A stretch of 64,000 nt of DNA from Vitellaria paradoxa (GCA_019916065.1 CM034241.1:9771223-9835222), one strand, 5' to 3'. Counted from the stretch's first letter, positions 49,059 through 62,124 are shown. Notes: generated by a model from the letters alone, not told the origin. Numbers and translations are program-made.

Positions 49059-51188
49059 GTAGAGACCAGCCGAGGGGCTGGCTTTGTGCCTTTTCGACGG
49101 ATGACTAAACTGTTAACATAGTGACCTTTAGTAGAAAGGAAGAAGACCCCAGGGTAGGCATCTCAAGGTTGCTCGCTATACTTGGACATACTGCTGACAT
49201 ATATAGTCCCCGGCCATCTCCACAAGTCTTGACTGTAGACTAAGAATCTCTCTCTCTCTCCTCCCCCCCCCCCCCACCTCTTTTCTTTTCCTGTTCAATA
49301 GTTTGGAGCTTTTGGGGTGGTAATTGAGGTATCTTGTTGAGGCAGACAAGACTGCGTATGGAGGAGAACCCATCCCTCATTTGGTTTATCTTTCTAATTG
49401 TTTCCTTGGGTGGTATGACAAGTTTACTTTTCTTTCTTTATTGTTTATTTATTTATTTATTTTGGTTTAAATTTTCATCAACAGCTGGCATTTACATTTT
49501 ACAGAAATAGGACTCAGGTCTGCCCGGTTTGGGTGGGCAATTTGGTGTAACGTTAATGCAAAGAGCATGGTTACAGGGATTTAGAAAGCGTGTCCACCCA
49601 CTTTTGATTGTTTTTGAGATAATTGTTTCGTTTTTCACTGCTTTTAGTTCACGTTCAAATGCTTATTAAAGAACATCCACAGAAATTTACAATTGGTTTG
49701 GACGGGCAGGTGTTTTATTTATTATCTTAGTTGAAGGGGAAAGGGAGTTCAAAATCTCCAGTCTTTTAACATTCCGTTTGAAATATTATACTTTTAGAAT
49801 TGATTTCTTTTAAAAATAAAGAATTGATTTGATTTGATTGAGTTGGTAAATAAAATTGTGTTTGGAATACGTTTTGAATTGAAGAATTGAATTGATTAAT
49901 TTAAGTGACATATTAAGTTTGATCGTGTGAATAAGAAGTAAAAAATATAATAAATATGATTTAAAAGGATAAATTTATTCACTCATTTAGATTGTTTAAA
50001 AAAATAATGAATTTTCATCCAATTTTATTAATTTGGATTGGGTTTTAAATTTTATGAAAATTTTAAAATATAAGTTGTAAAATGAAATTAAATTGAACTT
50101 GTAAAATTTTTATTTTAATTTTAAACATAAGAATTAATAAGAATTCTTATCAAATGAACAAAATATTATCAAATTTGTCATTCCAAATGGAGCGTAAATG
50201 TTTTATTATTCATATGTAGGAGAGGTGGGAGTTGAAATTCATCATTTGGAGAGATTGTAAATGTCAGATTTCCAATTTGTTGAAAAACAATAATACAGTT
50301 GAAGAAAGATTGTGGGTGTTGTCCCATTTTGCTTCTGTTGGATACAGGAACACAATGGCTAGAGCAATAACTTGTTCATCAAGTTGGATTCGTTTGGACT
50401 TTCTCATTATGTTTCACATCTATTGGAACATGAGTTTATGGAAGTAAATAAAAAATAAGGAAGAAGAGAATTTATAAATTATGAAATTTTTATATACTTA
50501 TCAATGTAAAAAGTTAAATTTTATTAATAAATATTCAGTTATTTTAATTTTTAAAATCACTAGAAAAAATAAAATAAATTTAACGTTTTCACATCATTTT
50601 CCATTCTCGCCATCTCCCCCCCCCAACAAAAAAAAAAAGGACAAATTCATGTTACAAACATATTTTATATGTTGACGATGATGAAAACAGGTCAAGCTCA
50701 AATAATTGCAATCACCCCATTGTCGAAAAGGAGAATCACAAATGGATGGATGTCCATGGAATAACTAGAGCTGGCCAAACGAAGAGATTTAGATCGAATC
50801 ATAATGAACTGTGACTAAAAGAGAACGTTCAGATCCTGATAACCTGCAACCCTTTTAACAGAAGAAGACCACCTAAAACAAAGCAGGTTTTAACATATCA
50901 TGAAAAGGCATGTATAAATAAATACACAATAAATCTCCTCTATTACTCCTAGTTCAGCAACATTAATCCATACAATTCAACCCAAAAAAAAAAAAAAGAG
51001 AAAAGAAACAAGCAGTTCTTATCATGACCTTCTCCCCTTTTCTATCTGAAGAAGAAATTAAAACCCTGATAGATACACAAGGATGACATAAAATCACCTC
51101 TCCTTTTTTTTTTTTATACCTTCATTTTTTTTTTCTTGGGTCTTCCAATCCAGTCTTCTGTGGTTACCAGTTAACTTCTTTTTCTGCA
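49059..51188. other. convergent intergenic region (3' ends of ECT and kinase genes)
   Basis: 49059 to about 49580 is probably ECT 3' UTR, with a CT/C-run at 49249-49275. About 49760-50200 is AT-rich repeat-like sequence. About 50600-51188 probably holds the 3' UTR of the minus-strand kinase gene. No other gene recognised. Confidence 0.5.
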
Positions 51189-54100
51189 TCAATCAACGGT
51201 CATCGGTTGGCTCATGCAACACCTAAAACGGGCCTTCCGAACGGTTGTCATTATCTCTGTCTCTGCATTCTCAAGCATCCTGACCACCTCGGTAAAGGGT
51301 GGCCTAACATCAGGATTAGCGTCCCAGCATCGGGTCATGATCTCACTGAGAACGGGCAAGCAATCGTTGGAAATGCTTGGTCGAACACCCTTGTTCACAA
51401 CTGCGAATGCAGCCTGCACAGCCGTCATGTTCTGGAAGGGAAGCATTCCAGTGATAAGTTCCCACAGAACAATGCCAAAACTATAAACATCTACTTTTTG
51501 AGTGTAGGGCCTGTGCTGGATCATCTCCCTGAATTACATATGCAAGTTATACATTCACCCAAGTAAACACAGCCTTTAAAAAAATAATAATAACAAATAA
51601 ATAAAAAAGAGACGATTTTTCTTCTCCATCTTCCAGAATAAATACGTGGCAAGAGAGAAAGTCGTTCGGAATATAATACAGACGCAATATATTAGAAGTG
51701 GAATTATCTTTCTTCTGGTCCCTGGGAATGAGCCTTTTGTTTCACAAACTGCAGTATACCTATATGGGATAGGTATTCTGCATTAAAGGCAGTTTCAGAA
51801 TGTAACATTTCCTTATCACTTCTTTCCAAGTAACTCTTTGCTTCATTGGCATCTATATCACTAGTCTACCAGAGAAACACCAAATTAATGCGCAGATTCA
51901 CTACAACTTAATTACGTCAAATACCATTTGCGAAGAAGTAAATGCATATGGGTGGGTTCACAAAATATGGCTTTTTAAAGGATTGCATAATAATTAATAA
52001 ATGGCGGTTCAGGTAATTTCACTGAAATTTAGCTTTCCTTTCATCAGAATAAATGGATTGGTGCCCCTGAGACAATGGAAATCCCTCAGGATTAAAGTCA
52101 CAAAGTATATTAGTTGAAAATTGTAAAATTTAAACACTTAAGCCAGAGCCATTCCCTTAATGAAGCCCTTCAATATACGTCAGCATTGTGTATATGCTTC
52201 CATGGTACATACATAATGCCCATCAGGAAAACATTGGCCACCAGCAAGCCACCAATATCACTTTGCTATCCACCTTTGGTACTGCTGCAACTCTAGCAGT
52301 AAGGTATTGCTACTGCCACCACATCCAACACAGCCATACCATTTCAATATCGTGCTGCAATGTAAATGTCATCATCCCCGCAGCACCACCAAATAAAAAA
52401 ATGAACCATGAAGGTAGTGTCATCTTTGCTCACCACAAAAAAAAAAAAAAGGGAATTCTACAAAGGAAACAATACTACTGCGGAAATATGAGTTCTATTA
52501 ACGGGCATCAATTGCAACTAAATAATATCCCTGTGAGACAAAATTAGCCCCTTTACTATGTCATCTTCCACCTTGCTTGAAAAGAGTCCACTGCAACAAA
52601 ATTATAGACATAATCTACCCAATATTGATGTATGTAATTAGATATTATCTAGCCTCTTCACTAAGTCATCTTCCATGTTGCTTGACATGCCAAGAGTCAA
52701 CATTCTAACATGCATGAATATGGACACAGGACACAGTCAAGCCAATACGCTAATTTTCAAAAAAGTCAAGAAACAACACAGTAGGGATACGTAAACAAAT
52801 AATTATATTTGTTTGTATACATTAAAATGATATTTATTTATTTTCACATAACAAACATTATATTGCAGTAATAATAAATCAATTTTCTTATACATATTGG
52901 CAAGGGAAAGTGAGTATAAAGTCCTAATATCTATCTTTTAAGTTACATGACTCTTCTAAATATATGATCTTCTGTCATTGGGCACTTGACACTTGGGTAA
53001 GAATTCATACAAGCTAAAATATAATGCTAGCACTAAGATTACTTTGTCAAAAAATTAATTGTACTAAACTGCCTCAGATTTTATTTATTTATTTATATCG
53101 ACAGTGAAATTACCTATAACCAATTAACATGTTTTGAAGCAAAAACCATCACACATAAAGTTGATCTTTTGGTATGAAAAGGATAAATGAGGGTACGAGT
53201 CATTGGAGTGCTACTAGATGAGAAACAAAATGGGGCGCGGGTGCCAGTAAGAGAATGAGGGGAAAACAAGCAGTTGAGCAAGCGAAGCATCAAAAAATTC
53301 TGACAACATGGAGGTGATAAGTAGCATACAATAGCTAAATGGGACTAGCAGATGCCCATCCACTGTGAAGAAGAAAATCCATCAAAGAAGTAAGAAATTT
53401 TACTCAAACAAAGAAATCAGTACAGGCAAGCTGAAAACTTCCACCTTTTGTTTACGAGAGATAGGCGGAGGGAGGGAAAGACATTCAAATGCCAATTTCT
53501 CAATACCCCAAGAACTTCTGCATAAAATAAATTGCAACTATAGGAGTTAAAAAATGATTTGAGCTGCTACATTTAGGGGCCATTTAGTAACACTATTGTT
53601 TTTCTGTTTATGTTTTCTATTTTTTGTTTTCTATTATCGTTTTTATTTTCTGAAATGAAAACTGAAACTGCGTTTGAAAATACAATTTTGTTTACAATCA
53701 CTAATTTTTTATTTTTATAAAATATTTAATTTTATTAGTTTTCTAAAAATTAATTGAATTTAATAAATATATTTTATATTAATTTAATTTAACTATATTA
53801 TTTATTAAAAATAGTTGAATAGAATATAAATATTATATCATTTAATCCAGTAAATATAAAATATCTTAATTATATTATTTACTAAAAATAATTGAATAAA
53901 ATATATGTCAAAATAATTTAATTATGATATTTATTAAAAATAATTTAATAAAATATATTTATATTTAATTAAAATATTTATTAAATTAAATTAATATATT
54001 ATATTTTATTATTTATTAAAAATAATTTAATAATATATATTTCTTATTAATTAAATTAACTAATTTAATTTAATTATTTATTAAAAATAAATTGATAATA

Positions 54101-56479
54101 TATAAACCAAAACCAAACCAAGCCAAGCCTTTTCCCACTAGGTGCGGTTGGCTATATGGATTTTACGAAAAAATAATTTATAATATATATTGCATATTAA
54201 TTTAATTTAATTATATTATTTATTAAAAATAATTTTAGTTTAATAAAATATTTGAATAAAATAATTTATTTTAATATGATGTAACAAAGTATTAGAATTG
54301 TCAAAATGTTTGCAACAGACAAAGAAAACAAAGTAAAAATATATTTTTTCTATTTACGTTTTTTTGTTTAAGTTTTTATTTTTTTGGAAACAAAAAAATG
54401 TAAACAGATTTAACAAACATGTTTCTGTTGTCAGCTTACAAAATTTTAAAAACATAAACAAAAAAACAGAAAACAAAAACGTTACCAAACGGAGCCTTAG
54501 TCTAAGGTGTAGGGATCCTAAATCCAAACTTTCAAATATTTGGAATTTTCACACAATCTGTTTAAACCGATCCCACAACCAGATGCCCAAACTAATTAAC
54601 TCCATATGATTCATGATGAATCACTACAAGCTACTCAATGGGTGAAGTTTTAGGAACAATAATGAGCAAAGAAAATTCTCCCTCACTGTATTGCATATAT
54701 AGGACTATTTACAAAACCACAAAGAAGAAGCCAGCAGGAATACCATCAATTTATTATTGAACAAATGGAAACGAGGAAAAGAACAAGGGACAAAAATAAA
54801 GTTTTCCTGGAATCTTGACATAACACTGCTTGTGGAACCATTTATTTGCTACTTACATGATTTGAACTTGTATTTCAGCATTATGTTATATAAATTGAGC
54901 AAATAACACTGCTTGTGGAACCATTTATTTGCTACTTACATGATTTGAACTTGTATTTCAGCATTATGTTATATAAATTGAGCAATTCTTCATCATAGGG
55001 AAATATTAATATTTTCACCATGTCACTTGTCACGAAGTTCAAAGAAAAATTCTATGGGTTTCGGAAGTACTTTCTTTTGGATGGATGTCCATAACTCAAT
55101 GAAAACCTAGAAGCCTAAAGCACTAGTGATAGTAAGCAAGGAAACAAGATGTAAGAATTCTCAAATTATTCAAAATTAACATATATTTGCATTTGCAATA
55201 AGATGTCAAAATTGAAGTGAATAATATGATGGGACCGTAGAACAATTGGATAACTTATTACTATATGCCAGATAATGAGAAGGAACAAAGTGGAAGAAGG
55301 GACGCGCATAACTGTTAAGGCAAAACTTTTCTAAGGTTTACACGGACAGGATGGAATAAATAACCTGAAAAGCATAGAAAGGCATGATATAGAGATGAAC
55401 CAAAATTACTTAAACAATTAGTTGCAGAATTACCAATCATAGAATAACTGAAAAAGGACAATTAACAAAAATTAAAAATAAAATATAGGCTGTATTGTAT
55501 ACATGCAAGTCAAGAATTCAAGAAGAATATAATAACAGCAAATGATTAGATGTAAAAGAAAGAATCAAGAGACTTACGGAGCCATCCAGCGGTATGTTCC
55601 AGTCTCAGGTGTCATTCCTTCAGTCTGCACCTCAATACGAGCCACTCCAAAATCCGCTATCTTAATGGATTTGTCAGCGGAAATCAAAAGATTGTCAGAC
55701 TTCAAATCCCGGTGGATCAAACCAAGCCCGTGCACATACTCCATTCCCTTGGCGACATCCAAAGCCTGTTTGACTGCTAATTTCAAAGGCACGGATCGAT
55801 TCTGCCGCTTTTGCAAAAACTGCCGAACTGAACCCCCCTTTGCATATTCAGTAACTATACACCATACCATTGGTTTACGACACCCACCAATAAACCGAAC
55901 TATGTTTGGATGTTTTAATGTGGCGAGCATCATGACTTCCTGCTGAAACTGTTGCTCCATCAACTGTGCCCTCTCTAAGTCATTCTCTGGCCTCTCCAAA
56001 AGCTTGATAGCAACATCCTCACCATTATAAGTTCCCTTGTAGAGTTTTCCAAAAGCTCCCTGTGCAAAAGCTTGCCCCATATTGAGCATCCTCAAATCAA
56101 TTGTCCATTCATCAAAATTCCCAAGCCCCTCGGTAGGAAAACGAGGATCCATTAGAGCTTGAGCCAATGCATCATCGCTCAGACTATGTGAGACTTTTCC
56201 TTTATTAACACTTTGTGCAACAGAGTAGCTGTTGTTAACACGCTTCAAACCTTGGTGGTTTAAGATACGAGTGTGGGAATCATTATTCGATCCAACACTA
56301 CTGTTACCAATGGACATTGCAATGGATCCCCCACCATTGCTCATCTGCAAGCTCCCAAAACTATCAATTGACATGTTGGATGCCTCACCAAGTTTATGGT
56401 AAAACCCTTGAGACAGATCATAACCATCGTGGTTGTTATTTATGCCAATAATTCCAGTAAATTTTGGTGCCTCCAACAT
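51189..56479 (-). CDS. Raf-like protein kinase (AT2G24360/RAF22 type)
   Basis: Coding exons on the minus strand: 56479-55578 and 51528-51189. The GTAAGT donor and TTCAG acceptor join in phase 2 across the Pro of APE, giving 413 aa. The start is the ATG at 56479. The kinase domain begins near residue 134. The glycine loop reads AQGAFG, lacking the first Gly, as in the family. Catalytic K159, E181, HRDLKSDN (D258), DFG (276-278) and APE (300-302) are all present, so it should be active. HRDLK indicates Ser/Thr activity. The N-terminal 130 residues are Ser/Asn/Gly-rich with the conserved [17 protein letters not shown] block. The C-terminus ends in [11 protein letters not shown], diagnostic for this plant Raf-like group as I recall it. 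Such kinases are cytosolic MAPKKK-like proteins; the specific pathway is not known from sequence. The 4-kb intron holds a TIR element and an 83-bp tandem duplication. Confidence 0.95.
53576..54496. mobile_element. AT-rich TIR element with TTA duplication, copy 1
   Basis: 921 bp; starts GGGGCCATTTAGTAAC and ends GTTACCAAACGGAGCC, inverted relatives. TTA is at both flanks (53573-53575 and 54497-54499). The interior is built of degenerate TTATTTATTAAAAATAATTTAATA-type repeats. A related copy lies at 60361-61278. It contains a small foreign-looking insert at about 54104-54172. It is in the kinase gene intron. Confidence 0.8.
54104..54172. repeat. short SINE-like insert within the TIR element
   Basis: A non-AT-rich stretch with CCCACTAGGTGCGG and TTGGCTATATGGAT interrupts the AT-rich interior. 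The copy at 60361-61278 lacks it at the corresponding place (about 60960). The motif resembles a block I recall as widespread in plant short repeats. Confidence 0.6.
54821..54985. repeat. 83-bp perfect tandem duplication
   Basis: 54821-54903 and 54904-54985 are identical except for the last bases (TAACACTGCTTGTGG...AAATTGAGCAA). The lack of divergence indicates a recent event. It is in the kinase gene intron. Confidence 0.95.
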
Positions 56480-57700
56480 TTTCACAGAGAAAGTAGTGCA
56501 ATCTTAAAATTTTCCTCCCTCGTTCAGCATCAGCATGTCCAAGGTCAACCGACTCAAACCCCTTTTACAAAAACCCTACATCCGAAATGATTCCATGAAA
56601 AGTATTTCAACACTGAACTATCTGATTGAAAGACCTCTTTAAGAATGCATAAAACAATAATTGATTTTCAAATTAATGATCACATAAAACATTTGATCAA
56701 GTAAAGGCATCAAAATTTCTCCTCAAATCAAAGCTACTGCTAGGCCATAATCCTACTTTTGGTTTCTCTAAAGCATATGGGAAATTACAAGTAATTAATT
56801 ATCAAGTCCAGGATTTCATCATTTAGTACAATACAAAATAAAACTTCCAGTAAAGTGACAGCAACAAATCTTTCATGCTCAGTCCAGGCAAAACTTCCAT
56901 TTCTGAGAAATCGAGAAACAGGGTAAATCAAATAAAGCAACAGAAAAAAAAAAAAGAACAAAAAAGAGAGAGAGATAGATATGGTTCGAAATTCTCATTT
57001 CCCTTTTCCTCTTCCCCAGTTTTTTTTTTTAAGAATAAATTGACAGTAGAAGTCATTTACATAGAATCACAACAGAGATACATAGGGTTATCTTCATATA
57101 CCCTGACAATCTAAAAAAATAAAACCCTAATTTTTGGTTTCCTCTGCGACATGCAAAGTTCCCTCGGTAGGCATTTTCAGTACGTTCTCACAATCAAACC
57201 AAAACCCAAGAAAGAACCAACCGAAAGTTTGAAACTTGGGCCCCAAATAGCCGAAGAAAAAGGATCTCTACGAGCTCAAAAACCAGAAACATAAACTACT
57301 TCTGCATCAGAATCTCGCCAATTAAAGCCCAGAGTTGCCGAGAATCACAGAAAACCCACTATAAAACATTCTAAACCCTGTAAAATTCTAAAAAACATTA
57401 GTGATCTAAGCCTAAAATAGGCGGATTACAGGCAAAATTACCTCGATCGAGAGAGCTTGACCGTGGAATTCCGATGGGCGAGACCTCAGAGACGATTGAA
57501 CAACGTGGGCAGCGGGATCGATCCGCGAAAGCAAAGTAAATGCGAAGTTCCGGCCCCTCTCCGTTGAACGGACGCGGAAACGAAAATTTGTTGAGAGAGA
57601 GAGAGAGAGAGAGACGACGAAAGAAGAACAATAACACCAACAATGAATGAATGAAAGAGCTGGTCTTCGTCTCTCGTTTCTCATTACTGGGGGTGGAAGA
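56480..57700 (-). promoter_or_regulatory. 5' leader of the kinase gene with a probable leader intron
   Basis: On the minus strand, a GC-richer block at about 57680-57442 ends in TCGATCGAG|GTAATTTT, a good donor. AT-rich sequence follows down to a possible acceptor TTTTAAG| near 56507, just before the ATG. A (GA)n/(CT)n tract at about 57594-57615 lies in the putative first leader exon. The arrangement suggests a leader intron of about 0.9 kb. It is inferred from splice signals and composition only. Confidence 0.5.
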
Positions 57701-58309
57701 CCTTAGGTGTGATTACTCGCACAAAAGAACTGTCTTAACCGTACACGTGGCCACTATATCTACTCCTTGAATCCAATGATGGAAAATTAGTCGAGGTGAT
57801 GTTTCGTTTATGGACCGTTGGATCTAAATGCCCTGGGTTGGAGAAGGCCGAGTTGTTATTGGACAATTATGAACTTTCTGGGTACCGGAAGTCTTTCTTA
57901 TGTGGGTCCCCCAATGTTGTATTTAGAACCAATAAGAACGTGCCACCTTTTAGAAACCGTGGAGGAGCACGGTGGTTTAAAGACAAGGGGTGAGGAACAT
58001 TTGGTTAGTGCTGTTTAGGCTTTGTTTGGGTCAAATCGAGAAATATATCGTGTTAAGACGATAAAGTTAAATGATAAAAATATTCTTTTGTTAGTTGCTC
58101 AAACCCCACGTGAAAAGGAGTAATGTGAGGTGCGGAGAGTTAACGGAGGAATGCGAATATTCCCGCCCAATGATAAATATATCTTCATAAATGCCATTAG
58201 TTTTTGAGTATGAAAGAGATAAAATTACTCTTCAAATATAAAAAATCAATAAGTTTTAAACAAGTTTTTGAGTTTCTAAATAAAACCTTAATCTTGAAAT
58301 CAATTTATT

Positions 58310-58345
<36 letters not shown>

Positions 58346-58950
58346 TGTATTCCTTTCTTTTTAACAGAGGTTTTGAAATCAATTATGAACCTTAATTGTG
58401 ATAAAATTAGGTTTCAACTTTAAATCTATCAAGATGATCACTCCCGATGAATTCACACTTCAAAAAAGGATAAGCACACTTTCATGTATAAGATAAATAC
58501 AAAAATTGATAACAATCGGGAGAATAATATAAATTTATCAAATTCAATTGCATATACCTTTATAAATAGAATATTTTTTTTATACATGAAAAAAATAGTA
58601 AAAAGACTTGAAATTGATAAATTAGAGCAAGACTATGCTATATACTTTTTAAGAGTTATCGTGGTCTTTCAAGAATTGTAATTTAGCCTAAGGTTAATGG
58701 GTAAATCAAGTGAAATATATAAAATTCAAAGCACGTCGTGGGGAAAGTAACTTTTACCTTTCTACCAAATCAAAATTCAATCTTGTAATGACATATATCT
58801 TTGTATATTATTTTATTCATGATACACTAAATTTTGATTTATTATTTCATTTTGATATGATTGATTGATGTATGAGTTGAATTGGTTACTCAGTTTTTTG
58901 TATAGGATGGGTTATATTAGGTTTTGAGAGGTTCTATTGGGTCTTGTTTG
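57701..58950. other. intergenic DNA upstream of the kinase gene
   Basis: No gene recognised. The first few hundred bases probably hold the kinase promoter. There is a (TTA)n/(TAT)n tract near 58307-58346. Confidence 0.5.
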
Positions 58951-58954
58951 GGTG

Positions 58955-59561
58955 GTGCACACCATGATAGGTTTTTTTTTGTGCACAACATAGGAACGAG
59001 CATGACATTCTTGTTTCCGAACACACAATATATGTAGAGTTGAACGCAACTAAAAAACTTACTTTTATTGATTACAAGAGCTTGTACACTAAACTTGTGT
59101 ACACACAACACATACTGCCACTTACAATGGATGACTCTCACACTCACACAAGACTTAGTACATAATCTAGGAAGACACTTCTTGGACACCTCACTTAGTC
59201 TCACACTTGCGTATGCAAGAGTTGTACTCTTTTTAATATCTCCTTACAAAATGATCTCATCCCTATTTATAGATGATATTAGATTATTCTAGATTAAGAC
59301 TTAACTCCAAGTTTCTAGGAACTTCTTGATAAGGCGGTAAGCTTCCATCATGTTCTGAGACATTATAACAGAACCCGAAAGCTTCTAGGTTATTCTAGTA
59401 TCCTTCACAATGTTCTAGAAGACTTTAAAGGACTCTAGCATATTCTAGAAGTTTCTGGAGTACTTTGGAGTAGTCTAGAAGTTCTGAAAGTATCTGAAAG
59501 TTTTCGGGGAGATCCAAAAGACTCCACAGAATTCAATAGAGGTGGTGATGATCTTTTAACA
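58955..59561 (-). mobile_element. probable Copia-type LTR (minus strand) with heat-shock-element-like motifs
   Basis: On the minus strand the sequence begins TGTTAAAAGATCATC (59561) and has a TATA box CTATAAATAGGG (59271-59263). A transcribed-looking leader follows, then an AATAAAAGTAAG polyadenylation-like signal near 59065. Upstream of the TATA box lie TTCTAGAA (59413-59420) and TTCTAGAAGTTTCTGGAG (59443-59460), i.e. alternating TTC/GAA units. The lower border is not defined and no clear target duplication was found. Confidence 0.6.
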
Positions 59562-60360
59562 GTATACTGCGTGTCGATCCCATGTCTTTGTCCGTACGCA
59601 TGCATTGTCTAAATAATGTCAATAGTAACTTATTTTTTCTGGTTTGTCTAGCTCGAATTAAATTTTGCCACCCAAGCCTACACCTAATCTACTCCCTACC
59701 CACCTCACTCTTCCTTTATGGTGAAGGATAGTATGTCTATATATGTATATAAGTATGTGTTTATGGAAAAAGTTTTCTAAGAATGAGAGAAGTGTATGAG
59801 TGTTAAGAGTTAAGTGTTTTTCCAAAATTAGGTCTCCCTATTGATTCCATTATAAAATTAGTATTACAGGAGGTGAGATTTAAGTCTTGGTTTGGTGTTA
59901 GAGGCTTTAGTCTTACTCTCAACTGAAGCTTCCAAATATAACCACACACATATACATAAATACATAGGGGTATAAGGGCACACTAAGAGGAGAATAGGAG
60001 CAAACTAGGCACACATAGGAAAGGCATGAAGTATCAAAAGCCGAGGAACCAAGAAAAAAGACTATCATGGACGTTGACCTAGAACACAAGTCATCTGCAC
60101 GCTCGTCTTCGTTCGAATGCCTATTTGAAAGGACTCCAACCTAAAAAAAAAATTCTAAGTGTTTAGTTATATGTCCAACTGAGGTTAAAATCTAACCTAA
60201 TCTTAGCCAAAATTAACTCAACCACTAACCAAACTAGCCAAATATGGCTTAAAATACCTCGCAAACAACTCATACTCTAAAAATATAAATACAAAAACCT
60301 TGATTAATACACTGTGTCTACCATCCAGGCCAAGCCTCAGGTGCAATATATACTATCTAA
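59562..60360. other. intergenic DNA without recognised feature
   Basis: Mixed-composition sequence with short TA-rich parts; no gene or repeat structure recognised. Confidence 0.45.
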
Positions 60361-61278
60361 TGGCCATTTGGTAACGCTGTCATTTTTTTTTATATATTTA
60401 TATATTTACGTTTTATGTTTTATGTTTTATGTTTTTTGTTGTTGTTTTTGAAATGAAAACTGAAATTGCATTTGAAAATACAATTTTGTTTATAATTATT
60501 AATTTTTATTTTCATAAAATATTTAATAGTATTAGTTTTAAAAAATTAATTAAATTTAATAATATATTTCATATTAATTTAATTTAATTATATTACTTAT
60601 TAAAAACAATTTAATAAAATATCAGTATTATATCACTTAACCTAGTAAATATAAAATATATTAATTAGAATTTAATTATATTATTTATTAATTATGATAT
60701 TTATTAAAATAATTTAATAAAATACATTTAATATTAAATTAATTAATTTAAAATTAATTATTAAACTAAATTAAATTAAATAATTGAATTACAACATTTA
60801 TTAAAAATAATTTAATAAAATATATCTTTATTAATTAAATTATTTATTAGATTAAATTAAATCAATATATTTTATTTTATTAGTTATTTAAAATAATTTA
60901 ATAATATATATTCCAATGAATTAAATTAATGAATTAAATTTAATTATTTATTAGAAGTAAATTAAAAATATATATTACATATTAATTTAATTATATTATT
61001 TATTAAAAATAATTTTAGCTTAGTAAAATATTTGAATAAAATAATTTATTTTAATATGTAATAAAAATGAACAAAGTATTAGAATTGACAAAATGTTTGC
61101 AACAAAAAAATAGAGTGAAAATATCTTTTTTTCGTTTACGTTTTTTTGTTTAAGTTTTTATTTTTTTAGAAACAAAAAATATAAATAAATTTAATAAATA
61201 TGTTTCTATTACTAGTCTACAAAATTTTAAAAACATAAACAAAAAACCAGAAAATAAAAACGTTATCAAACGGGACTC
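60361..61278. mobile_element. AT-rich TIR element, copy 2
   Basis: Starts TGGCCATTTGGTAACG and ends CGTTATCAAACGGGACTC; the same family as 53576-54496 by ends and interior. The flanks are TAA and TAG, so the target duplication has decayed or differs by one base. Its right part (from about 61045) recurs at about 62813-63046 as part of the large tandem duplication. Confidence 0.75.
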
Positions 61279-61299
61279 TAGTGTCTACCTTACTTTGTA

Positions 61300-61888
61300 T
61301 GTAATGACCCGGATTTATTTTCTATTTAATTATTAAATAAATTTAATTTGTCATTTGAATTTAGTAATTTGAAATTTTTGTAATTTAATTTTAAGTTATA
61401 TTTAAAAAGGGACAAATTTTAGTAATCATTTAAAATTTTAGGGAGAATATATATTTTTCTTAAATCTATAGGGTGATGGGTTATTAATTAAATTTGTTTT
61501 GGGGTTGTTTGTTAATTTAGCTGCTATATATATATATATATATAATGCTAAAAAAAAAAAGAAAAACCCTAGAGAAATAAAGAGAAAAAGAGAACCGGAG
61601 AAGGGAAAGAAAACTACTACGGCAACTTTGAGAGAGAACACTGCTGCCGAATTAAAAAGGTAAGGGGTGGAACAACTATTAGTTTTCTTCAGTTAATTAC
61701 CAAAAAAAAAAAAAACTACTAGTTTTCTTCTATATATATATATATATATATATTATTTTCCTCTTTTCGGTACTGCGAATGATCATTTGCTACTGGTAGG
61801 AACATATTCTCTCACATGTAAATGTATAATCAGAAATATCAAGCCGATGAGGCTTCCACTCAAATAATTAAAGGTGCGCACACACATA
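61300..61888 (+). mobile_element. 5' part of a Gypsy-type LTR, duplicate 1
   Basis: TGTAATGACCCGGATTTATT and the following layout resemble the start of the 18787 LTR: a short TTTAAAATTTTAGGGA block, TA tract, CCCTAGAG leader, then AAAGGTAAGGGGTGGA. It is a related but distinct family. No LTR 3' end is seen; the Cassandra-type sequence follows. The second copy starts at 63068. Confidence 0.6.
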
Positions 61889-61889
61889 C

Positions 61890-62071
61890 TATAGCGACCC
61901 GCATCCATATAGTACAATATTGTCTGTTTTAGACTTGATAAGCTACTTCCCAGGAGGTCACCCATCCTAATACTACTCCCACTAGAGCACGCTTAACCTT
62001 GGAGTTCCCACTGAATCCAGTGCCCTCACGGCTTTAAAACGCATTGTACTATATTGATATCGAGTATTACA
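61890..62071 (-). mobile_element. inverted Cassandra-type LTR
   Basis: Reverse complement of the LTR at 62125-62306. It carries the same 5S-rRNA-derived segment on the minus strand. Its outer end reads TATAGCGACCCG where an intact LTR would show TGTAACGACCCG. Duplicated at about 63656-63837. Confidence 0.8.
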
Positions 62072-62124
62072 TATATGCCACTTCCTTCCACGACCCAGGC
62101 GATGTGGGATGGAAGTGGCATATA
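62072..62124. repeat. palindromic joint between inverted Cassandra-type LTRs
   Basis: TATATGCCACTTCC at one end mirrors GGAAGTGGCATATA at the other. The middle (ACGACCCAGGCGATGTGGG) is the reverse complement of the sequence just before the downstream LTR (about 62538-62561). The joint therefore contains the 3' internal tail of an inverted element. Confidence 0.8.

Noticed and set aside
51207..51566. Plus-strand frames opposite the kinase exon 2
   Set aside because: Shadows of the conserved kinase coding sequence on the minus strand.
55542..55946. 134-codon plus-strand frame
   Set aside because: Antisense shadow of kinase exon 1.
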